Positions 1-5,349 of a stretch of 9,101 nucleotides of DNA are shown one piece after another (the stretch's first letter is position 1; every line of letters starts with the position of its first letter). The notes beneath the pieces are model-generated. The model was not told where the DNA came from, ran no database searches, and was given only the letters and a program-made list of their open reading frames with translations. Made by a program: the position numbers and the translations under genes. Source of the stretch: Candidatus Bipolaricaulota bacterium (lineage in GTDB: Bacteria > Bipolaricaulota > Bipolaricaulia > Bipolaricaulales > Bipolaricaulaceae); assembly GCA_021163465.1 (NCBI GenBank), contig JAGGWU010000031.1:1-9101 (forward strand). The letters are read 5' to 3'.

Positions 1-1046
1 CGGCCCAGGTCTGGGCCAGCCTCAAGTACCTGATCCTCACCAGTTGCGGGATGATCCTTTACCTTTTGGGGGTGGGATTTATCTACGCGCGGGCGGGATC
101 GCTATCCCTTCCCGCCCTTTCCGCCATGCCCCCCGATACCGCCATCCGCCTGGGGGTGGGGCTCATACTGGCCGGGGCGGCGGCCAAAGGAGGAGTGTTC
201 CTCTACGCCCAGTGGCTCCCCACGGCCCACGGTTATGCGCCCTCCTCCGTCTCGGCGGTGCTCTCGGGGCTGGTGGTGAAGATGGGGATCGTGGCCATGG
301 CCCGGATCGCGGGCGCTTACGGGGCAGGGGATGTCCTCGTGGCACTGGGCCTCATTACCGGATTTTTGGGGATCTACCACGCCTTCTGGGAAAAGAGGAT
401 AAAAGTATTCCTCGCCTATTCCACCATGTCGCAGCTGGGATACATGCTGCTTGGGTTCGGCTGGGGGGCCTGGGAGGGCGCCCTCGCCTACGCCGTGGCC
501 CACGGGCTCTTCAAGCCCCTTCTCTTCCTCGCCGCGGGCAGGGCCGAGGATGAGGCCGGAACCCATTTGATTCAAGGGTTGGCCGGGAAGCTTATGCTTT
601 CTACCCGTTTGGGACTAGGACTCGGGACGGTGGCCATCGCGGGGCTGCCGCCGCTTGCGGGGTATGCGGCCAAGGGGTTGCTTTTCCTGAACCTTCCCCC
701 GTGGGGGAAGTGGGCCCTCTTTGCCCTTTCGGTGGGGACCGCTGCCTCCTTTTCCAAGCTCCTCCCCACCATCGTGAGGGGAAGGAAGGGATGGAAGCCT
801 ACCTGGGGCCAATTCACCCTGGGGTTGGTCGTGGTAGGCGGTGGGGTCGCTTTGTGCATTGGGAAAGCAAGCCTCCTGGCACCCTCTTCCCTCATCTCCG
901 GGCTTGGGGCCATCGCCGCAGGTTATGTGGTATTTCACCTGCTGAGGAAGCTCCCCCTCCGCCCTCCGCACTGGAGACTGGACGAATCCCTTCTGGCCCT
1001 TTTCCTCGCCGGATGTGCCCTCCTGTTTTGGGTCCTCTTACATTAG
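1..1046 (+). CDS. Proton-conducting membrane subunit of NuoL/M/N-MrpD type, 5'-truncated
   Basis: The frame is open from base 3 to the TAG at 1044-1046, giving 347 visible residues; the N-terminal third lies outside the window, so the Met at base 51 is internal. The family forms proton or cation channels in complex I, Mrp Na+/H+ antiporters and membrane-bound hydrogenases. Counting from base 3, the hallmarks are K62 followed by WLPTAH (71-76), the SGLVVK segment with K93, AYSTMSQLGY (138-147), HGLFKPLLF (167-175) with K171, and GLPPLAGYAAKG with K224. These lysines match the buried charged residues of the proton path. About nine hydrophobic segments are visible. I cannot tell which complex it belongs to: MrpD and NuoM/N-like subunits share these motifs and its partners are upstream. 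The only downstream neighbour is a convergent gene one base away, so this is the last gene of its operon. Confidence 0.88.
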   Translation, partial: AQVWASLKYLILTSCGMILYLLGVGFIYARAGSLSLPALSAMPPDTAIRLGVGLILAGAAAKGGVFLYAQWLPTAHGYAPSSVSAVLSGLVVKMGIVAMARIAGAYGAGDVLVALGLITGFLGIYHAFWEKRIKVFLAYSTMSQLGYMLLGFGWGAWEGALAYAVAHGLFKPLLFLAAGRAEDEAGTHLIQGLAGKLMLSTRLGLGLGTVAIAGLPPLAGYAAKGLLFLNLPPWGKWALFALSVGTAASFSKLLPTIVRGRKGWKPTWGQFTLGLVVVGGGVALCIGKASLLAPSSLISGLGAIAAGYVVFHLLRKLPLRPPHWRLDESLLALFLAGCALLFWVLLH

Positions 1047-1047
1047 C

Positions 1048-1281
1048 TCAACCCCGGAAAAAGGTCAGGAACCACTCGCAGAACATCCTCACGAGTATGG
1101 GGCCGAAAAGGAGCGTGAAGATCCCGCTTGTTATCGTGGGAGCGCTCCCCGTACGGGCACCCCACACGATATTTACGATCCCTTGAACTACCACGACAAA
1201 CACCAAGATCCAGAAGACCACCGGCATGATCTGGGGAGTAATAAACCGCCGGAACCGGATGAACTCGTTCCACCACTTCAT
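1048..1281 (-). CDS. Small DUF4282-family membrane protein
   Basis: A 77-residue protein starting at the ATG at 1279-1281. It matches the remembered DUF4282 pattern: an N-terminal FRRFITPQI motif (residues 10-18), a first membrane helix (about 19-41), a short polar loop (42-50), and a second helix ending in FGPILVRMFCEWFLTFF with R66 and E69. The family has no established function. A GTG six bases upstream (1285-1287) could start a 79-residue version, but it lies inside the SD sequence AAGGAGGTGA (1284-1293), so the ATG with a five-base spacer is preferred. That SD sits in the last codons and stop of panB, two bases upstream, so translation is probably coupled to panB. The 3' end converges on the proton-channel gene with a one-base gap and no visible terminator. 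Confidence 0.8.
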   Translation of the reverse strand: MKWWNEFIRFRRFITPQIMPVVFWILVFVVVVQGIVNIVWGARTGSAPTITSGIFTLLFGPILVRMFCEWFLTFFRG

Positions 1282-1283
1282 GG

Positions 1284-1293
1284 TCACCTCCTT
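1284..1293 (-). promoter_or_regulatory. SD of the DUF4282 gene embedded in the panB stop
   Basis: Read on the minus strand the bases are AAGGAGGTGA, a full match to the 16S rRNA anti-SD. The same bases encode the last two arginines and the TGA stop of panB. The DUF4282 ATG follows after CC, which decides its start. Confidence 0.8.
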
Positions 1294-2150
1294 TCACCCT
1301 CTCCCAGCAACTCCAGGAGCCGCTGCCACTCATCTTTGGGGATGCGGTACTCGTGATCCGGGGTGGGAAACCTTCCGGCCTTCACGTCGGCGATGTACTC
1401 CTGAAATGCTTGGAGCATTACGGAAGCTACATCGGCGTATTTTTTCACGAACTTGGGCGTGAATGCCTCGAAGAGGTTGAGGATGTCGTGGACGATGAGG
1501 AGCTGTCCATGGCAGGCAGCACCGGAGCCGATGGACAGTATGGGAACTTTTGCGTTCCGCACGATGATCTCCGCCACCCGGGCCGGGATCGCCTCAAGCA
1601 GGATGGCGAACGCCCCCGCCTCCTCCAATACTTTCGCGTCCTCGATGAGCTGCTTTGCGGTCTCCGCCGTCCTTCCCTGGGCCTTGAGGCCACCTATCAG
1701 GCTCGCGGCCTGGGGGGTGAGGCCGATATGCCCCATCACCGGGATCCCGGCCCGCACGATCGCCTCCACCCGTTCGGCCATCCTGGCTCCCCCTTCGAGC
1801 TTCACCGCGTCGGCCCCGCCCTCGGCAATGAGACGCCCCGCGTTCTCTATCGCGAGCTCGTTGGAGGGTTGATAGGACATGTAGGGCATGTCCCCCACCA
1901 CGAACGCGCGCTCCACCGCCCGGGAAACGGCCGCGGTGATCTCCACCATGAAGTCCATCTTCGCGGGCAGGGTGGTGGCATGCCCCAAAAGACACATGAC
2001 GCCCGAATCCCCCACCAGGATCATGTCGATCCCGGCACGGTCCTCAAGGCGGGCGGTGGGGTAATCGTAGGCGGTGAGAAAGGTGATCTTCTCGCCCCGC
2101 TCCACCATGGCGTAGAGGTCCGGAATGGTGAGCTTCTTCCGTTCAGCCAT
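1284..2150 (-). CDS. panB: 3-methyl-2-oxobutanoate hydroxymethyltransferase (PanB)
   Basis: PanB makes ketopantoate from 2-oxoisovalerate and 5,10-methylene-tetrahydrofolate, the first step of the pantothenate and coenzyme A pathway; it is a cytosolic, Mg2+-dependent TIM-barrel enzyme. With the ATG at 2148-2150 it has 288 residues, a normal length. Visible family motifs are TAYDYPTA (26-33), LVGDS with metal ligand D48, GDMPYMSY with D87, VKLEGG with K117 and E119, GHIGLTPQ (140-147), and LEAIP with the expected catalytic E186. Departures from the common pattern are GDSGVM where GDSLGM is usual, and CHGQ (H214) where an aspartate normally precedes GQ. An adjacent ATG at 2151-2153 adds one residue, but it sits one base from the SD AGGAGG (2155-2160), so the second ATG is preferred. 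It lies between the RHH gene and the DUF4282 gene on the same strand. No other pan gene is in the window. Confidence 0.93.
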   Translation of the reverse strand: MAERKKLTIPDLYAMVERGEKITFLTAYDYPTARLEDRAGIDMILVGDSGVMCLLGHATTLPAKMDFMVEITAAVSRAVERAFVVGDMPYMSYQPSNELAIENAGRLIAEGGADAVKLEGGARMAERVEAIVRAGIPVMGHIGLTPQAASLIGGLKAQGRTAETAKQLIEDAKVLEEAGAFAILLEAIPARVAEIIVRNAKVPILSIGSGAACHGQLLIVHDILNLFEAFTPKFVKKYADVASVMLQAFQEYIADVKAGRFPTPDHEYRIPKDEWQRLLELLGEGERR

Positions 2151-2165
2151 CATCCCTCCTTCCGG

Positions 2166-2208
2166 GTTCCATCATAGCGCCAAAGGGACGGCGCTAGCCA
2201 AGTGGAAC
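2166..2208 (-). promoter_or_regulatory. Nested stem-loop in the panB leader
   Basis: Two nested perfect inverted repeats are present: GTTCCA/TGGAAC (2166-2171 with 2203-2208) enclosing TAGCGCC/GGCGCTA (2175-2181 with 2190-2196) around an eight-base loop. In minus-strand RNA the structure ends six bases before the panB SD. No U-run follows it, so it does not look like an intrinsic terminator. It could be a translational control or mRNA-processing element, or chance. Confidence 0.4.
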
Positions 2209-2231
2209 GGGGCGTGGAGGGATGGCCGCTT

Positions 2232-2420
2232 TCAGGAAGCCTTTTCCTTCTTCTCCTCGCGGTCGAGGTATTGTAGAATGGCTTCTACCACCAGATAGTT
2301 GATGGAACGGTCCTTCTTCTCCGCAAGCCTCCTCAGCCGCTCGATTACGTTCTGTTGAGCCTTTTTTTGGGGAATGTAGATCGAGATCTTGTCGGTGGTT
2401 CCCTGGCCCCTCTTGGGCAT
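2232..2420 (-). CDS. Ribbon-helix-helix (CopG/Arc-type) DNA-binding protein
   Basis: A 62-residue protein with an RHH layout: a basic N-terminal tail (1-10), a beta strand KISIYIP (11-17) that would pair in a dimer and insert into the major groove, helix 1 (about 23-36), a turn at KDRS (36-39), helix 2 (about 40-53, INYLVVEAILQYLD), and a short charged tail. Such proteins are usually dimeric repressors of their own promoters, and some are antitoxins. No toxin-like gene is adjacent: downstream is panB (81 bases away) and upstream is the divergent nitroreductase. The ATG at 2418-2420 follows a G-rich SD (GAGGGGGGA) with an eight-base spacer. The predicted 5' leader is about 40 bases. Probable target: the palindrome at 2496-2511. 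The fold is a fairly safe call; the target is inferred. Confidence 0.8.
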   Translation of the reverse strand: MPKRGQGTTDKISIYIPQKKAQQNVIERLRRLAEKKDRSINYLVVEAILQYLDREEKKEKAS

Positions 2421-2469
2421 ACCTTAATCCCCCCTCTTCCGTCCAATTTTGGGCCATTTAGCCCACATT

Positions 2470-2498
2470 ATGATACGAGATAAGGGTTTGGAGGTCAA
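2470..2498 (-). promoter_or_regulatory. Sigma70-type promoter for the RHH-panB-DUF4282 operon
   Basis: On the minus strand there is TTGACC (2493-2498), a 17-base spacer and TATCAT (2470-2475), a good match to the -35/-10 consensus. Transcription would begin near 2463, about 40 bases before the RHH start. No comparable promoter is evident between the RHH gene and panB, so panB is probably read from here. Confidence 0.6.
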
Positions 2499-2517
2499 TT
2501 GAATTCAAGTGTATAAA
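2488..2517 (+). promoter_or_regulatory. Sigma70-type promoter for the nitroreductase gene
   Basis: TTGGAG (2488-2493), an 18-base spacer and TATAAA (2512-2517). The predicted start is near 2524, giving a leader of about 16 bases before the ATG at 2540. The -35 box shares base 2493 with the opposing promoter's -35 box, so RNA polymerase probably cannot occupy both promoters at once. Confidence 0.6.
2496..2511. promoter_or_regulatory. Candidate operator palindrome between divergent promoters
   Basis: CAATTGAATTCAAGTG is an inverted repeat matching in 7 of 8 base pairs, with the perfect core TTGAATTCAA at 2499-2508. It fills the -35/-10 spacer of the rightward promoter and overlaps the -35 box of the leftward one. 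A bound protein would block both. The adjacent RHH protein is the obvious candidate. Confidence 0.5.
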
Positions 2518-2539
2518 TTGCGCACCGAAAGGGGCGAAG

Positions 2540-3058
2540 ATGGAAAACCTGTTTGAGATCATCAAGGGGAGACGTTCCATCAGGAAGTTCAAACCGGATC
2601 CCGTCCCGGAGGAGGAGCTGCGCGAGATCCTGGAGGCGGCCACTTGGGCCCCCAGCGCCGGGAACACCCAGGAATGGCGGTTCATCGTGGTGCGCGATCC
2701 CGGGCTCAAGCGGGAGCTCGCCGCCGCGGCGATGGAGCAGCGGTTCCTGTCCGAGGCCCCGGTGGTCGTGGTAGTTTGTGCCGACCTGGAGAGGATCCGC
2801 CGGGCTTACGGCGAGCGGGGGGTTAACGTCTATGCCCTGCAAGACACCGCCGCCGCCACCCAGAACTTGCTCCTCGCGGCCCATGCCAAGGGATTAGGGG
2901 CCTGCTGGGTGGGAGCATTCTCCGAGGTCCAGGTACGGGAGGCCCTGGGGCTGGGACAGATGATGCGCCCCCTGGCGTTGGTGCCCCTGGGCTATCCGGC
3001 CCAGACCCCCTCCCCGCGTCCCCGGCGCCCGTTGGAGGAGGTAGTGGAGTACCGCTAG
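2540..3058 (+). CDS. Nitroreductase-family FMN oxidoreductase
   Basis: A 172-residue cytosolic flavoprotein of the small NAD(P)H/FMN nitroreductase class; such enzymes are usually dimers that reduce nitro compounds, quinones, flavins or unknown substrates. Family signatures are RRSIRKF (11-17), whose Arg-Arg-Ser contacts FMN phosphate, APSAGNTQEWRF (37-48), the central LQDTAAATQNLLLAAHAKGLG helix region (100-120) leading to ACWVGAF (121-127), and the C-terminal LGYPAQTPSPRPR stretch (150-162). The true substrate cannot be read from the sequence. The ATG follows AAGGGG with a five-base spacer. The gene is divergent from the RHH regulator and probably shares its operator. Its TAG stop overlaps the stop of the convergent eRF1-like gene, leaving no room for a terminator. 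Confidence 0.9.
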   Translation: MENLFEIIKGRRSIRKFKPDPVPEEELREILEAATWAPSAGNTQEWRFIVVRDPGLKRELAAAAMEQRFLSEAPVVVVVCADLERIRRAYGERGVNVYALQDTAAATQNLLLAAHAKGLGACWVGAFSEVQVREALGLGQMMRPLALVPLGYPAQTPSPRPRRPLEEVVEYR

Positions 3059-4248
3059 CCGTAGACGCGGAACCGCAGGATTGCCCCGATCCTCCACTCC
3101 CGGAACCCTTGGTGCTCGGTGAACACGTGTTCCACCTCGGCCCCCTGTTCGATGGCTTCCTCCACCACCTCGTCCACGAAGTCCTCCACCTCCTCCAACT
3201 CCCCATCGCACAAGGGGCACCGCCCCGGGGCCAGAGACAGGTGGTGATCCCGGGGGCAGACCCATCCGCGTTCCCGGTACTCGTGCTCCAGGATCAGGGT
3301 ATGGACCTGGGACATCATCAGGGCCAAGACCACGTCGTTAAGCCCCAGCACCCCTAGCCCCCTCTCCCGGTGGGCCTCGGAAAGGAGCCGCTCGATCAGG
3401 GCCTCTTCCTCACGGCGCTCGTGGCGGGCTGCCACCTCCAGGGCCCGGCGCTTGATCTCGTCCATGGGGAGGTCCACCTCCCCCGGGAACACGCCCGCCA
3501 GCCGCTCCCGGAGGTAGGAATGGAGGTGGTCCAGGAAAGGCGGTACCACCTTCCCCTCCGCGCCCTCGGGTCCCCCCACGATCAGGCGATCGAATCCGCG
3601 GCTACGGAAATGCCGGAGCAAGAGCGCCGCGACCTCCTTGAAGTGCCGGTGCACATGGTCCGCGATGTGGCGCTGAATCTTGCTCTCCCGCCAGCCAGCC
3701 CATGGGCCGGTCCCCACCGCCGTCCCTCGGGCTCCCTTCCCTTCTCCCTCGGAGATCCAACCGGGGGTCTCGCTCTCCATGGCCCCTACGTCCTCCTCCA
3801 TCTCCCCCAAGTACATGTCGAAGACCCTGGCCCGCCTCCTGTCCACCAGCACCACGCAATACCGGTCGAACTGGTCCAGCAGGGCGGTGAGGGGGCGGAT
3901 ATACGGATCCGGGTCCACATACAACCGGCTGGGGAGGGCCACCGGGAGGTGGAACTCCCGCCGCAGCCCTCCGGGGGCGGCGAATACCACCAAAAGCCGC
4001 GTCCGCTCCGGTGGCCTTAGCCCCTCCACGTACTCTTCCAGGGTCCGGAGGGTATCCTCGATCTGCCGCAATAGTCCCTTGTCGAGCCCCGCGGCCCGTA
4101 GCCTCTCCCGCTTCCGGTGGATCAAGGACCGGAGCTCCGACTTGAACGGCCGTGGTGGGGTGACGTTCAAATAGAGGCTCACTACCGGGCCCTTTCCCCC
4201 CAGCTCCCGCAAGGCCTGGACATCGCGGGCGCGGATCAAGCCCCTCAC
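3055..4248 (-). CDS. Bacterial eRF1-like (baeRF/Vms1-type) protein with C-terminal zinc-ribbon motif
   Basis: A 397-residue protein resembling bacterial relatives of the archaeal/eukaryotic release factor eRF1 (baeRF families, related to the Vms1/ANKZF1 peptidyl-tRNA hydrolases). It has an N-terminal domain (about 1-125), a middle domain opening with RYCVVLVDRRRARVFDMYLG (129-148), a Gly-rich loop (about 163-186) followed by RESKIQRHIADH with Q192, then FDRLIVGGPEG (219-229) and HSYLRERLAGVF (243-254). The C-terminal domain holds CPRDHH...CPLC (C331, H335/H336, C344, C347), a likely zinc site, and an acidic stretch (349-372). There is no classical GGQ; Q192 might be its counterpart, with low confidence. 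Members are thought to act on peptidyl-tRNA or stalled ribosomes. The GTG start (4246-4248) overlaps the PPC gene stop by four bases and lacks a clear SD, so translation is probably coupled. Confidence 0.7.
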   Translation of the reverse strand: MRGLIRARDVQALRELGGKGPVVSLYLNVTPPRPFKSELRSLIHRKRERLRAAGLDKGLLRQIEDTLRTLEEYVEGLRPPERTRLLVVFAAPGGLRREFHLPVALPSRLYVDPDPYIRPLTALLDQFDRYCVVLVDRRRARVFDMYLGEMEEDVGAMESETPGWISEGEGKGARGTAVGTGPWAGWRESKIQRHIADHVHRHFKEVAALLLRHFRSRGFDRLIVGGPEGAEGKVVPPFLDHLHSYLRERLAGVFPGEVDLPMDEIKRRALEVAARHERREEEALIERLLSEAHRERGLGVLGLNDVVLALMMSQVHTLILEHEYRERGWVCPRDHHLSLAPGRCPLCDGELEEVEDFVDEVVEEAIEQGAEVEHVFTEHQGFREWRIGAILRFRVYG

Positions 4249-4661
4249 CCCGTTTCTTTGGGATAAAGCCCTGCAAGCCCGCTGGGTTCGGGCCGGCGCT
4301 CCATGGAGATCCCGGGGAGCTCGAGGATGATCACCTCGGCGGTGTTATGGACGGTGGCCTCCACAAGATGTCCTCCCAACGCAGCGCCGCCCTCTTTGGC
4401 CACCGCCGCGTGCACGTGCGCCACGATCTCCCCCTCCCGTTCGCCGAAGTTCCCCTGGAAGGAGATAAGCTCCACCGGCTCCTCCACCGGCGCGCGCACG
4501 TACTCCTCCCCGTTCCAGTAGGCGAGCACGAGGTCCCGGAGCATCCCCACGCCCCCCAGGATCGCCCCGGCGCGGATCCCCAGCTCGAGAAGCCCCTGGG
4601 GAAGCGCCTCGCCGTCCTGGAACCGCACCACCAGGTAGTTCCCGCTCCTTGCTTTCAACAT
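4245..4661 (-). CDS. PPC-domain (DUF296) protein
   Basis: A 138-residue protein that is almost entirely one PPC (plants and prokaryotes conserved, DUF296) domain. Key features are RSGNYLVVRF at the start (5-14), a long helix region with GIRAGAILGGVGML (28-41), then HVH (H82, H84) and GGH (H98), which together form the likely metal-binding site of the family, and a closing strand EVIILELPG (109-117). In plants the domain accompanies AT-hook DNA-binding proteins; bacterial single-domain versions form trimers of unknown role. No AT-hook is present here. The ATG at 4659-4661 follows the SD GAGGAGG with a six-base spacer. It lies 25 bases after trkA1 and overlaps the eRF1-like gene by four bases (GTGA), so all belong to one operon. 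A short charged C-terminal tail (118-138) is outside the domain. Confidence 0.88.
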   Translation of the reverse strand: MLKARSGNYLVVRFQDGEALPQGLLELGIRAGAILGGVGMLRDLVLAYWNGEEYVRAPVEEPVELISFQGNFGEREGEIVAHVHAAVAKEGGAALGGHLVEATVHNTAEVIILELPGISMERRPEPSGLAGLYPKETG

Positions 4662-4686
4662 CTTTTTCCTCCTCGTTTGGGAAATC

Positions 4687-5349
4687 TTAACCGCCGGAAG
4701 GGGCGGCGGAGAAGAGCTTCTTGGCCGCGGCGAGCTTTTCGTCGCTTTCGGCCAAAAGGATCACCACGTCCTCGGCGGCCAGGGCCGTATCAGCGGTGGG
4801 CACGAGGGCCCGTCCCTCCCGCAGAATGAGGGGGATCACCGATCCCTTGGGAAGCCCCAACTCGGAAAGCTTCTTCCCCACCAGCGGACCGGGGGAGAGC
4901 TCCGCCATCCGCGCTCCCCCGGCCACCGCCACGGAAAAGTCCAGGGACTCCTCGCCGAAGATGTAGCCCTGGATCTCGTTGGCCGCCGAGATCACCGGGG
5001 AGACCACGGTGTCCACGCCCACCGTCTGGCAGGCGGTGCGCAGCGCGAGATCGTCCAACACCACGATCACGCGGGCGGCCCCGGCCTGCTTGGCCAACAT
5101 CCCCACCACGGTGTTTATGGGATCCGAGCCCGTGGCGGCGACCAACACCGCCCCTTGGACCCCGGCCTCCCCTAGGAGCCTCGGGTCCGTTCCGTCCCCC
5201 CGGAGGACCAAGGCATCGTAGCGGTCCGCCACCTCCTTGCAGGTGGTCTCATCGGAGTCGATGAGGACCAGCTCCACGCCCTTCTTTCCCGCCAATTCCT
5301 CCGCCAGGCGTCTCCCTAAAGCACCTAGACCCACGATGATGACCTTCAC
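4687..5349 (-). CDS. trkA: Trk/Ktr K+ uptake regulatory subunit TrkA (copy 1)
   Basis: A 220-residue cytosolic RCK protein that gates a TrkH/KtrB channel in response to nucleotide binding. The RCK_N Rossmann domain begins MKVIIVGLGALG, with the GxGxxG motif at residues 7-12 and an acidic D31 at the end of strand 2 that would hold the NAD(H) ribose. Conserved DGTDP (52-56) and VAATGSD (70-76) stretches follow. RCK_C starts near LVGKKLSELGLPKGS (156-170) and ends ALAAEDVVILLAES (189-202). The start chosen is the GTG at 5347-5349, which puts the glycine motif at the family's usual position; the frame stays open upstream to 5412, but that segment lies inside trkH1. GTG overlaps the trkH1 stop by four bases (GTGA). 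One RCK pair makes it KtrA-like in length, about half of E. coli TrkA. Confidence 0.92.
   Translation of the reverse strand: MKVIIVGLGALGRRLAEELAGKKGVELVLIDSDETTCKEVADRYDALVLRGDGTDPRLLGEAGVQGAVLVAATGSDPINTVVGMLAKQAGAARVIVVLDDLALRTACQTVGVDTVVSPVISAANEIQGYIFGEESLDFSVAVAGGARMAELSPGPLVGKKLSELGLPKGSVIPLILREGRALVPTADTALAAEDVVILLAESDEKLAAAKKLFSAAPSGG

Noticed and set aside
1353..2177. Long open frame (274 codons) on the plus strand opposite panB
   Set aside because: It is antisense to a clearly recognisable PanB, has no family-like motif, and such shadow frames are common in GC-rich DNA.
2175..2196. Hairpin TAGCGCC/GGCGCTA as an intrinsic terminator
   Set aside because: No T-run follows on either strand; kept only as a possible leader structure.
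2232..2420. Toxin-antitoxin antitoxin
   Set aside because: The RHH fold fits an antitoxin, but no short toxin-like gene is adjacent; the neighbours are panB and a nitroreductase.
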